The notes: generated by a model from the letters alone, not told the origin. Shown: positions 1-6,756, counted from the stretch's first letter. The stretch: 18,084 nucleotides of DNA from CAZVXI01 sp964631295 (GCA_964631295.1 CAZVXI010000051.1:1-18084); one strand, 5' to 3'. Program-made: numbers and translations.

Positions 1-1
1 T

Positions 2-1444
2 GTCGGCAAGGGCAGCGTGCCGTATGGTGATCATCACCCGTGGATCGAGAACCACGATGACAACGGCAAGAACGGCATCGCAGCGATCATGTTCAACCTG
101 CTGGGCGATGCGCAGGCGGCGGAGTATTTCTCGCGCATGAGCGTGGCCTGCCACGGCAGTGAGCGCGACACCGGGCACACGGGCAACTTCTTCAACATGC
201 TGTGGGCGATGCCGGGCGTGGCGCTTTCCGGTGAGCATGCGGCCGGCGCGTGGATGCGGGAGTTCGGCTGGTATTACGACTTTACGCGGCGATGGGATGG
301 TACATTCCGCCATCAGGGGCCGCCGCAGACACGGCACGACAGCTACCGCAACTGGGATGCGACAGGTGTGTACCTGCTCGCGTACGCGCAGCCGCTGCGG
401 AAGATATATATCACCGGCCGGCAGGACAGTCATGCCGAGCAGGTCACTCCTGCCGAGGCGCAGCGATTGATCGAGGATGGCCGTGGCTGGAGCCCGCGAT
501 TGAAGCTCGCGCAGTACGCGCAGCGCAGCGATCGGGAGATTCTCAATGGTCTGCGAAGCTGGTCGCCTGTGGTGCGGGAGCGATCAGCAATCGAGCTGGC
601 CCGGCGTGAGGACGATGCGACGCGGCAGCTCATCGGGATGCTGCGCGATGATGATCTGCATACGCGGCTGGGCGCGTGCCAGGCGTGCATCATGCTCAAG
701 GGTCGCGCTGCGCCCGCGGTTGCAGCGCTTCGGCAGGCGCTGGAAGCAGATGACCTCTGGCTGCGCATCAAAGCGGGGGAGGCGCTGGCTGCGATCGGCG
801 ATGCTGCGATGCCCGCGCTGCCGAAACTGCTCACGCTGGTTGTGCAGTATGATGCCGAGCAAGATCCGCGAGGTATGCAGCAGCGGTACCTGTGCTTTGC
901 GCTGTTTGATCAGCGCGGCGGTATGTTGCGGCGATCACTTGATGAAGTGGATCAGGAAGCGCTGCGGGCGGCGATCAGAGCCGGGCTTGGCAATGAGGAT
1001 GGCAGAGCGCGCGGAACGATCGGTTCGATCTACAACCGATTATCATATGAGCAGATCCAGCCGTTGCTGCCTGCGATTTACGAAGCGGTCGTCGAGCCGG
1101 CACCGAGTGGGATCATGTTCGCAGATGGTGTGCGCCTCAGTGGGTTGGAGGTTCTTGCGAAGAATCACATCGCTGAGGGGCTGCCGGAATGTATCTCACT
1201 GATTGAGCCGGACCGCTGGGGCATGGACAATCGCCTGAAGCGATGTCTGAACATCCTGCGCATGTATGGCGGCGCTGCCAAGCCGGAGATCCCGCGGTTG
1301 CGCGAACTCAAGGCGCAACTTGCCGGGAAGGGGTGGAATGATGAGAGGCTCGCAGAGCTTGGCATTGATGCATTGATCGCGGCGATTGAAGCGGATGATG
1401 ATCCGCCGGTGTTGCGGCCGCTTGAGCAGGCAGCATCTGATTGA
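2..1444 (+). CDS. DUF6288-like protein with HEAT-type repeats, 5'-truncated
   Basis: The frame is open from base 2, so the true start lies left of the window; the GTG at 17 is an internal valine. About 480 residues are visible. The N-terminal third is rich in Gly/His/aromatics with motifs such as DDNGKNGIAA, GHTGNFFNMLW and GWYYDFTRRWDG, which I associate with DUF6288 proteins of Planctomycetota and Verrucomicrobia. From about residue 165 to 290 (counted from the GTG at 17) there are helical HEAT-like units, for example SPVVRERSAIELARR, DDLHTRLGACQACIMLKG and DDLWLRIKAGEALAAIGD. The family role is unknown; the repeats suggest a protein-binding scaffold, and surface or periplasmic location is only a guess because the N-terminus is missing. 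It ends in TGA and converges on tspO with 27 bp between stops. The family name comes from motif memory; the HEAT character is visible directly. Confidence 0.75.
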   Translation, partial: VGKGSVPYGDHHPWIENHDDNGKNGIAAIMFNLLGDAQAAEYFSRMSVACHGSERDTGHTGNFFNMLWAMPGVALSGEHAAGAWMREFGWYYDFTRRWDGTFRHQGPPQTRHDSYRNWDATGVYLLAYAQPLRKIYITGRQDSHAEQVTPAEAQRLIEDGRGWSPRLKLAQYAQRSDREILNGLRSWSPVVRERSAIELARREDDATRQLIGMLRDDDLHTRLGACQACIMLKGRAAPAVAALRQALEADDLWLRIKAGEALAAIGDAAMPALPKLLTLVVQYDAEQDPRGMQQRYLCFALFDQRGGMLRRSLDEVDQEALRAAIRAGLGNEDGRARGTIGSIYNRLSYEQIQPLLPAIYEAVVEPAPSGIMFADGVRLSGLEVLAKNHIAEGLPECISLIEPDRWGMDNRLKRCLNILRMYGGAAKPEIPRLRELKAQLAGKGWNDERLAELGIDALIAAIEADDDPPVLRPLEQAASD

Positions 1445-1471
1445 TGATGTGTGCGCGGCAGGCTGGATGTG

Positions 1472-1927
1472 TCAGCGATTCAGATACCAGAACCCGGCGT
1501 TGAGGTACGTTGCGAAGCTCACCCACAGCGCATACGGAACAAGCAGCAGCCCGGCCGATGGCCGGATGCGATAGAAAAGAACGGCGGTGGCGATGATCGC
1601 CGCCAGCAGCACGACGATCTCGATGAGCGCGAGGCCCGGCTGTTGCAGGCCGAAGAACAGATACGACCACAGCGCGTTCAATGCAAGCTGCGCGCCCCAG
1701 ACGCCAAGCGCGATGTGTGATCGTTCCGGCGATTGCCAGACGACGAAAGCGGCGACCGCGATGGTCAGGTACAGCAGTGTCCACACAGGGCCGAACACCC
1801 AGCCCGGCGGTGTGAGTGCGGGCCGATCGAGTGCGGCATACCACGGCCCGGGCATAAATCGTGATCCGATGAACGCAGCACCAGCGACGAGCGCGATGAA
1901 GAGAAGCAGGGGAACGACGGTTCGCAT
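1472..1927 (-). CDS. tspO: TspO/MBR family membrane protein
   Basis: This is a 151-residue integral membrane protein with about five hydrophobic helices, the usual size and topology of bacterial TspO, the homologue of the mitochondrial translocator/peripheral benzodiazepine receptor. Diagnostic stretches are PGPWYAALDRPALTPPGWVF after helix 1, VWTLLYLTIAVAAFVVW, LNALWSYLFFGLQQPGLALI and the C-terminal PYALWVSFATYLNAGFWYLN. The family binds porphyrins and other hydrophobic ligands and is linked to tetrapyrrole and stress responses. I chose the ATG at 1927 (MRTVVPLLLFIA) because helix 1 follows at once; an in-frame extension to 2026 adds 33 residues unlike the family. No strong Shine-Dalgarno is visible. 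It lies 175 bp downstream of the thioredoxin-like gene on the same strand, so co-transcription is possible but unproven. Confidence 0.9.
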   Translation of the reverse strand: MRTVVPLLLFIALVAGAAFIGSRFMPGPWYAALDRPALTPPGWVFGPVWTLLYLTIAVAAFVVWQSPERSHIALGVWGAQLALNALWSYLFFGLQQPGLALIEIVVLLAAIIATAVLFYRIRPSAGLLLVPYALWVSFATYLNAGFWYLNR

Positions 1928-2102
1928 GTTCTGGACTTTATCCGGAGGGTATCGCAACGGCAACGGCGACGGTGTTACGGCCCCTTCGCGCGCGATCACA
2001 ACAAGCGAGAAGAGCGGATCGCACACAAGCAGATGGGATCACATGCGTGACCATGAAGGCGGGAATCTGCCGACTGTCTGGCGATTCAATCGTGGATCGG
2101 TA

Positions 2103-2861
2103 TCAGCCGGCGTCGCGCATTTCTTTGAGCAATGACTTGGCGACCTTGGTTGCTTCATTGCCGTTGTGGCCGCGATAGCGGATGCGCATGTCTTTGTCGA
2201 TGATGACAAGTGTCGGCCAGCCGGTGACTTTCCATTCTTCCGAGATTGCTTTCTCTGCGCCTTCGGGTCTGTTCTGGAAGCTGCGCCAGTTGAGTTTGTT
2301 CTTCTCGACGGCTTTCTTCGCGACCTCGACTGTACGATCGCTGTTCACGCCGATGAGTGCAAATGGCTCTGCTTCAAGTTCCATGACGAGCGACCGCTCA
2401 TGTGGGTACATGGCCCGGCAGGGCGGTCACCAGTCGCCCCAGAAATCCAGGAAGATGACCTTGCCTTTGTAGTCGGAGAGTTTGAACGGCGTGCCGTCGA
2501 GGTCGATGCCTGCAATATCAGCTGCGACATCTCCGGCCGGCGGCGGCGGGCCGAAGCCAGCGAGCGGGTCCGCACCGGCGGCGGTGGCGTGAGCGTCACC
2601 AGGGGGTGTGCCGGCGGCATCGGCATCCGCATCAGCATCGGCATCAGCATCGTTGCTGTTTTCGTCTGTGATGAGTTGCATCATCTCGCCGGTGGTGTCG
2701 GCTTTGGACACTTCATCGGGTGCGGTCGTCGCGGCGTCGGTGTTGTCGTTTTCAGCGGGGGCTGCATCACCACCGTCGGTGCTTGCCTTTCCGCACCCGG
2801 TGATGAACAGACAGCCGGCGAGGGTAAAGGTGCTCGCTGCAAGCAGAGTTGTGGATCGCAT
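2103..2861 (-). CDS. TlpA/thioredoxin-fold lipoprotein with in-frame TGA at the first CxxC cysteine (candidate selenoprotein)
   Basis: Read through one TGA (2429-2427), this is a 252-residue protein. Residues 1-23 form a lipoprotein signal with two possible lipoboxes (LAGC17, ITGC23). Residues 24-110 are an acidic, Ala/Asp/Pro-rich linker with a (DA)6 run. From about 113 there is a thioredoxin fold: GTPFKLSDYKGKVIFLDFWG, then W144-TGA-P-P-C148-R, and a cis-proline in GWPTLVIID (Pro216). In TlpA/ResA-like proteins the motif is WCPPCR, so the TGA replaces the first, nucleophilic cysteine. Frame and homology continue intact on both sides. The start has a good Shine-Dalgarno (AGGAG, 8 nt before ATG). 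Possible readings are a selenocysteine codon (U145-x-x-C148), a TGC/TGT-to-TGA nonsense mutation, or a base error. TGA ends many genes here, so it is not a Trp codon. Likely role: thiol-disulfide exchange or peroxide reduction outside the cytoplasmic membrane. Confidence 0.8.
2392..2429 (-). promoter_or_regulatory. Possible bSECIS-like RNA structure at and after the in-frame TGA
   Basis: Starting at the second base of the TGA, GACCGC (2428-2423) can pair perfectly with GCGGUC (2397-2392). Inside it, CAUGU (2412-2408) pairs with ACAUG (2403-2399) around an ACCC loop that begins 20 nt after the TGA. A competing small hairpin, GCCC-UGCC-GGGC (2424-2413), can stack beside it as a three-way junction. 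Bacterial SECIS elements are hairpins within the coding region, with the apical loop roughly 16-37 nt after UGA and usually a G in its first two loop bases. Spacing fits; the loop ACCC lacks the G unless the top two pairs open. GC-rich coding DNA forms such structures by chance, so this is suggestive only. Confidence 0.35.
2617..2652. repeat. Hexanucleotide (GCATCN)6 repeat encoding an Ala-Asp linker
   Basis: Six tandem copies of GCATCN (third-position variants G, C, A, G, A, G) run through 36 bp. On the coding minus strand they give the alternating Asp-Ala run at residues 71-82 of the thioredoxin-like lipoprotein, in the flexible spacer between lipid anchor and thioredoxin domain. A six-base unit keeps the frame, so slippage would change spacer length only. 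Confidence 0.85.
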
Positions 2862-2887
2862 GTGGGTTACTCCTGTGATCGGCAGTG

Positions 2888-2905
2888 CATGGGCATGTGC
2901 CCATG
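2888..2905. promoter_or_regulatory. 18-bp palindrome in the divergent intergenic region
   Basis: CATGGGCA-TG-TGCCCATG is a perfect inverted repeat with 8-bp arms and a 2-bp centre. It lies in the 223-bp region between the divergent thioredoxin-like lipoprotein (start 2861) and the DUF6958-like gene (start 3085), 27 bp before the former. Position and symmetry suit an operator for a dimeric regulator; an RNA hairpin in the lipoprotein leader is the alternative. No clear -35/-10 pair was found nearby on either strand. Confidence 0.45.
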
Positions 2906-3084
2906 GGTTGATCGGTCAGACATCTTGCCAGACACCACACTACGGGCCAGCATCAGCATGCACAAGGACTTATGCACGCGAAATGGCGGGTCTTGTGTCT
3001 GCAGAGCCTGGCACCGGGCGTCGGGGCGAAGTGATCGTCAATACGGGGCTTGCGGCGAGGGCTGATCTTTCGGAAGATGTATAG

Positions 3085-3451
3085 ATGAGCACAACAGAGT
3101 TTGAGACGCGTGATCCGGAGCGCATCCTGACGCTGCACCCGGCTGGCAAGNNNNNNNNNNAAGCAGGGCGTGAACATCACCCGCGAGAAGTACAATGCAA
3201 TCCGCGATGCGATCGTGGAGGTGCTGGGCGTCTGCGATGGTCCGGATGATCCGGAAGGGCCGGGCGTGTCGCTGCGGTCGATCGCCGGGATGATTGCACC
3301 GATGCTGCCTGCGGGGCTCTTCCCCGAGGATGGCAAGGGCATCACCTGGTATGTGATGGCAGTGAAGCAGGACCTTGAAGCGCGCGGCGAGATCGAGCAG
3401 GTTCCCGGCGTGAAGCCGCAGCGATTGCAACTGGCGAGCGCGCGCAACTGA
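3085..3451 (+). CDS. DUF6958-like small protein, interrupted by an assembly gap
   Basis: ATG 3085 opens a frame (MSTTEFETRDPERILTLHPA-GK) that reaches the N-run at 3151-3160. After the run, another frame starting KQGVNITREKYNAIRDAIVE continues to TGA 3449-3451. The parts are out of frame by one base if the ten Ns are taken literally; the true gap must be a multiple of three. The joined protein is about 120 residues. Its pattern, LHP..GK, GVNITREKY, a central helical segment, GITWYVMAVKQDLEARGEIE and PGVKPQRLQL, matches what I recall of DUF6958, a small cytoplasmic family without known function that resembles a winged-helix module. A GGAAG sits about 9 nt before the ATG. It converges on sbtB with only 14 bp between the stops. 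The family call is from memory; the split-gene reading is seen directly. Confidence 0.7.
3151..3160. other. Assembly gap (10 N)
   Basis: Ten Ns lie between the two halves of the DUF6958-like gene. The flanking coding frames disagree by one base, so the run is a placeholder, not a measured length; the true gap must be a multiple of three, possibly zero. Confidence 0.95.
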
Positions 3452-3465
3452 TCGGGCGCAGCGCC

Positions 3466-3768
3466 TCAGATGTACTTCTCGCCGCGGACGACTTGCGCAT
3501 CCTGCACGTAGACGATGACGGCATAATGTTCGAAGAACTGCTCTGAAAGATGGGTGATGATGCGATCAGCCACTTCGGGGCTGACAAGGGTTTCAATGCG
3601 GGTGTCGGGGCCTTCCCATTCGCTCGCTCGGACGCCGCGCGAGCCCTGCCCGGTGGCTTGCGTGAGCGTGTAGCCCTTGGCGCCGAGTTCGGTGATGGCG
3701 CGCAGCAGACGGTCTTCGAGGATGCGCTCGGTAATGATCGTGACGAGTTTGAGCGTGGTGGTGTGCAT
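3466..3768 (-). CDS. sbtB: PII-like signalling protein of the SbtB type
   Basis: This 100-residue protein has the PII/SbtB ferredoxin-like fold: a beta strand LKLVTIITERILEDRLLRAI, then ELGAKGYTLTQATGQGSRGV leading into the T-loop, and a second half ending FFEHYAVIVYVQDAQVVRGE. SbtB trimers bind adenine nucleotides (AMP, ADP, cAMP) and gate the bicarbonate transporter SbtA; the partner gene lies immediately upstream, 17 bp away. Cyanobacterial SbtB often ends in a redox-responsive loop with two cysteines (CGPEGC type); this copy stops at GEKYI without any cysteine there, so that control layer is absent. I used the ATG at 3768 (MHTTTLKLV); the longer in-frame start at 3816 would overlap sbtA and adds a non-family leader. 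No strong Shine-Dalgarno is present, suggesting coupling to sbtA. Confidence 0.88.
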   Translation of the reverse strand: MHTTTLKLVTIITERILEDRLLRAITELGAKGYTLTQATGQGSRGVRASEWEGPDTRIETLVSPEVADRIITHLSEQFFEHYAVIVYVQDAQVVRGEKYI

Positions 3769-3785
3769 GAGAAGGAGTGTCCGGC

Positions 3786-4766
3786 TCAGGGAGTGGCCGC
3801 AGGCGAGGCAAGCCATTCAGCCATCAGGAAGTACAGCGGCACGCCGAGCGTCACGTTGAACGGAAAAGTAATGCCCAGTGATGCAGTGAGATAATACGTT
3901 GGGTTTGCTTCCGGCAGCGCGATGCGCACTGCTGCGGGCGCTGCGATGTACGAAGCGCTGGAGACCATTGCAGCAAGCACGGCGCTGCCACCGACGGAGA
4001 GGCCGACCCACGTGCCAAGCCAGACAGCGAGCGCGCCGTGCACAATGGGCATGATGATGCCGAAGGCGATGAGAAACAGGCCGATGCGCCGGAGATCTTT
4101 GAGCCGGCGTGCAGCGATGATGCCCATCTCAAGCAGGAACAAGGTGAGCGCGCCCTTGAAGCCCGATGAGAAGAATGGCGCAACGGGTTCATAGCCGTCG
4201 CGTCCGACGGCGAGGCCGATGAGCAGGCCGCCACCAAGGAGAATGATGCTGCGGCCGGTGAGCACCTCGTGCATCGAATCGCGGAGAGATCCGGCCCGCT
4301 TCTCGCGGGTGAAGGCGATCATCAGCGCGACGACGATGGCGGGTACTTCAAGAATCGCCACCAGCGCGGGCATGAAGCCCTCGACCTCGTGACCCGTGGT
4401 TGACGCGAACGACACCGCAACGATGAATGTGACAACCGACACAGAGCCATAGTGTGCCGCGATGGCAGAGGCGTTGATGCGGTCGAGCCGTCCGGCGCGG
4501 CGCAGCACGTTGTACGCGATGATCGGCGTGGCGATGCCGAGCCCCAGTGTGAGCAGCGCCGGCCCGGCGAACTCTGCGATCGGTGTGCTGTGCAGTTCTA
4601 CGCCGCCTTTGAGGCCGATCGCCAGCAGCAGGTAGATGGACAGCCCGTTATACACGGACTCGGGAAGTCTGAGATCACTTCGCAGCAATGAAGCAATGAC
4701 ACCCAGCACAAACGCGAGGATGATCGGTGAGAGAAGATTGGTGGCGATGATCTCGAGGTTGCTCAT
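3786..4766 (-). CDS. sbtA: Sodium-dependent bicarbonate transporter SbtA
   Basis: This 326-residue inner-membrane protein has about ten hydrophobic helices in two related halves, the SbtA (formerly DUF897) architecture. Diagnostic segments are LAIGLKGGVELH in the first half, AAHYGSVSVVTFIVAVSFAS, EGFMPALVAILEVPAIVVAL and SSASYIAAPAAVRIALPEAN followed by PTYYLTASLGITFPFNVTLG. The family imports HCO3- with Na+ at high affinity and belongs to carbon-concentrating systems in cyanobacteria; homologues occur in heterotrophs, where the bicarbonate may feed carboxylases or pH control. It is followed at 17 bp by sbtB and preceded at 43 bp by a winged-helix regulator, all on the minus strand, so a three-gene operon is likely. 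The start ATG 4766 has an AGGG about 4 nt upstream. Confidence 0.93.
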   Translation of the reverse strand: MSNLEIIATNLLSPIILAFVLGVIASLLRSDLRLPESVYNGLSIYLLLAIGLKGGVELHSTPIAEFAGPALLTLGLGIATPIIAYNVLRRAGRLDRINASAIAAHYGSVSVVTFIVAVSFASTTGHEVEGFMPALVAILEVPAIVVALMIAFTREKRAGSLRDSMHEVLTGRSIILLGGGLLIGLAVGRDGYEPVAPFFSSGFKGALTLFLLEMGIIAARRLKDLRRIGLFLIAFGIIMPIVHGALAVWLGTWVGLSVGGSAVLAAMVSSASYIAAPAAVRIALPEANPTYYLTASLGITFPFNVTLGVPLYFLMAEWLASPAATP

Positions 4767-4809
4767 GCGCCCTGTTCCGCTGACATCAGCTGCGCGCGTG
4801 GCGGTCGCG

Positions 4810-5135
4810 TCATGACGCCTTCCGTGCGTTGCGATCGCGCACCGGGCCGACGAGCTGGATCAGATCTCGCACGGTCCGGTGCTGCTCGATNNNNNNNNNN
4901 CCTGGTTCATGTTGATCGAGTATACGTTTCTTCGGCCGGCGCGCTCGCGGGCGATGATGCCGGCCTCCTCCAACTCGCTGATGATCCGATGGACGGCACG
5001 CTCCGTGATGCCGACAGCATCGGCAATGTCGCGGACGCGCACATCGGCCTGTTCATACAGGCACAGCAGCACATGGGCGTGGTTGGTGAGGAACGTCCAG
5101 GTTCCGGCATTGTCATTGGAATCGTAAGAGGCCAT
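4810..5135 (-). CDS. Winged helix-turn-helix (MarR-like) transcriptional regulator, interrupted by an assembly gap
   Basis: ATG 5135 (MASYDSNDNAG) has a GAGGAG 7 nt upstream. The protein begins GTWTFLTNHAHVLLCLYEQA, then a helix-turn-helix, VRVRDIADAVGITERAVHRI, and a wing, LEEAGIIARERAGRRNVYSI, ending NMNQ at the N-run (4891-4900). Beyond the gap, reading IEQHRTVRDLIQLVG and on to TGA at 4812-4810 restores the usual end of this family, but in another frame if the Ns are counted as ten. Relatives as I recall them have a LPLRHP-like stretch here, predicting about 20 missing bases, which would also restore the frame. It is a DNA-binding regulator of about 110 residues, probably dimeric. It heads the sbtAB operon and diverges from icd, so it may control either; its ligand is unknown. 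Confidence 0.85.
4891..4900. other. Assembly gap (10 N)
   Basis: Ten Ns lie inside the winged-helix regulator. The frames on the two sides only join if the true length is 3k+2 (for example 20), so the run is a placeholder that creates a false frameshift. Confidence 0.95.
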
Positions 5136-5149
5136 GGCAGGCTCCTCGG

Positions 5150-5177
5150 TTGACACAAGGGGGATGCGGGCTACTAT
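5150..5177 (+). promoter_or_regulatory. Sigma-70-like promoter for the icd-purE-purK cluster
   Basis: A perfect TTGACA (5150-5155) is followed after 16 bp by TACTAT (5172-5177), with an overlapping TATATA at 5175-5180. A start of transcription near 5184 would give icd a leader of about 75 nt. The site lies in the 125-bp region between icd and the divergent winged-helix regulator (start 5135), so that protein could act here. Confidence 0.6.
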
Positions 5178-5260
5178 ATACATGAAATCAATCGCATGCA
5201 TTGAGATTCGCCGATTCCCTTGCTTTGACACCCGATCCTTCTCCGGAGTGCTGTTTCCTC

Positions 5261-6754
5261 ATGACATCCGCTTCCAGTGCCGCTTCGCCTGTCTCTCCTG
5301 TCCAGACCCGCACTGCGGTGCCTATTACGGTTGCCCATGGCGACGGTATCGGGCCTTCGATCATGGAGGCAACGCTGTTCCTGCTCGAACAGGCCGGTGC
5401 GCGGCTTGACATCGAGACGATCGAGGTTGGCCAGGCCGTGTACGAGCGCAACAACACGGCAGGCATCGAGCCGGAGGCGTGGGAGAGTCTGCGCCGGACA
5501 GGCGTGCTGCTCAAGGCGCCGATCACCACGCCGCGGGGCAAGGGGTACAAGTCGCTGAACGTGACGATCCGCAAGTCGCTCGGGCTGTACGCGAATGTCC
5601 GTCCGTGCCCGACGTTTCACCCGTTCATCCACACAGCGCATCCAGGGATGGATGTTGTGATCATTCGTGAGAATGAGGAAGACACGTACGGCGGGATTGA
5701 GCATCGCCAGACACCGGAGGTCACACAATGCCTGAAACTCATCAGCCGGCCTGGCTGTGAGAAGGTTGTGCGTTACGCCTTCGAGTACGCGCGCCAGCAT
5801 GGCCGCCGCCAGGTCACATGCATGGTGAAAGACAACATCATGAAAATCACTGATGGGCTCTTTCATGAGGTGTTCGACGAGATCGCAGCAGAATACGCCG
5901 ACATCGACTCGAATACGATGATCATAGACATTGGTGCGGCGAGACTCGCCAGCGACCCGCGTTCGTTTGATGTGGTGGTGTTGCCAAACCTGTACGGCGA
6001 TATCGTCTCGGACATTGCTGCAGAGATCGCCGGCTCCGTCGGGATCGCAGGGTCGGCGAACATTGGTGATCGCTGCGCGATGTTTGAGGCGATCCATGGC
6101 TCGGCGCCGGATATTGCTGGCAAGGGGATCGCCAATCCATCTGGTCTGTTGCATGGTGCCATCATGATGCTGGACCACATTGGTCAGGCGGATGTCGGCG
6201 AAGTGTTGCACAACGCGTGGTTGCGGGCCATCGAAGATGGTGTTCGCACTGGCGACATCTGTCCGCCGGATGAGCGCGATAAAGCCGTGGGCACTGAAGC
6301 ATTCACGCAGGCTGTGGCAGATCGGCTTGGCCAATCGCCGCAAACGCTGCGAAGGTCAGTTCACAAGGCGATGGAACTGCGTAGTGGCGCGCACGAGCCG
6401 GCAGCGCGGCCTGTGAAGGAACTCGTCGGCCTTGATGTCTTCCTCGACTGGCATGAGCCCGGGCGCGACCCAAATCTGCTCGGTGAACGGCTGAAATCGC
6501 TTGCCCCGCCTGATTTTATGCTGAAGATGATTACCAATCGTGGTGTGAAGGTGTTCCCGGAAGGGAACCCGGAGACTTTCTGTACGGATCACTGGCGATG
6601 TCGTTTCGTCAATCCTGATGGTAAGGCGGTCACACACGGGCGGGCGATTGATCTGTTGCATCGTATCCATCAAGCGGGGTTTGACTTCATCAAGACAGAG
6701 CACCTCTACACCTTCGATGGCGAGCGAGGCTATTCACTCGGGCAGGGAGAATGA
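5261..6754 (+). CDS. icd: Isocitrate dehydrogenase, long homodimeric type
   Basis: This 497-residue enzyme oxidises and decarboxylates isocitrate to 2-oxoglutarate in the TCA cycle. Visible are the dinucleotide entry GDGIGP (28-32), the substrate motif S98-x-N100-x-x-x-R104 in KSLNVTIRKSLGLYANVRP, R114, R136, Y143, K190 and D247/D251. The cofactor loop is HGSAPDIAGKGIANPSG. A C-terminal region of about 150 residues (ELVGLDVFLDWHE to the end) marks the long subgroup found in Thermus and Rickettsia, usually annotated NADP-dependent. However, D284-I285 occupy the positions where E. coli IDH has NADP-binding Lys344-Tyr345, which points towards NAD+. The start at ATG 5261 gives the family length; the in-frame extension from 5201 adds an unlikely leader. 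It overlaps or abuts purE, suggesting co-transcription from the promoter at 5150. Confidence 0.93.
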   Translation: MTSASSAASPVSPVQTRTAVPITVAHGDGIGPSIMEATLFLLEQAGARLDIETIEVGQAVYERNNTAGIEPEAWESLRRTGVLLKAPITTPRGKGYKSLNVTIRKSLGLYANVRPCPTFHPFIHTAHPGMDVVIIRENEEDTYGGIEHRQTPEVTQCLKLISRPGCEKVVRYAFEYARQHGRRQVTCMVKDNIMKITDGLFHEVFDEIAAEYADIDSNTMIIDIGAARLASDPRSFDVVVLPNLYGDIVSDIAAEIAGSVGIAGSANIGDRCAMFEAIHGSAPDIAGKGIANPSGLLHGAIMMLDHIGQADVGEVLHNAWLRAIEDGVRTGDICPPDERDKAVGTEAFTQAVADRLGQSPQTLRRSVHKAMELRSGAHEPAARPVKELVGLDVFLDWHEPGRDPNLLGERLKSLAPPDFMLKMITNRGVKVFPEGNPETFCTDHWRCRFVNPDGKAVTHGRAIDLLHRIHQAGFDFIKTEHLYTFDGERGYSLGQGE

Positions 6755-6756
6755 TC

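Noticed and set aside
2427..2429. TGA read as tryptophan by a changed genetic code
   Set aside because: TGA is the normal stop of many genes here (for example icd, purE, sbtA, purD) and Trp is encoded by TGG throughout.
2103..2861. Two separate genes, a lipoprotein fragment and a thioredoxin fragment starting at 2411
   Set aside because: The second start is inside the thioredoxin fold just after the CxxC motif, has no ribosome site, and the frame is continuous across the TGA.
3455..3465. GGCG-CAG-CGCC hairpin between the converging DUF6958-like gene and sbtB as a terminator
   Set aside because: Only a 4-bp stem and no T-run on either strand.
5174..6343. Long minus-strand ORF of 389 codons opposite icd
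   Set aside because: Arg/His-rich translation without family motifs, fully antisense to a clear isocitrate dehydrogenase; a GC-rich shadow frame.
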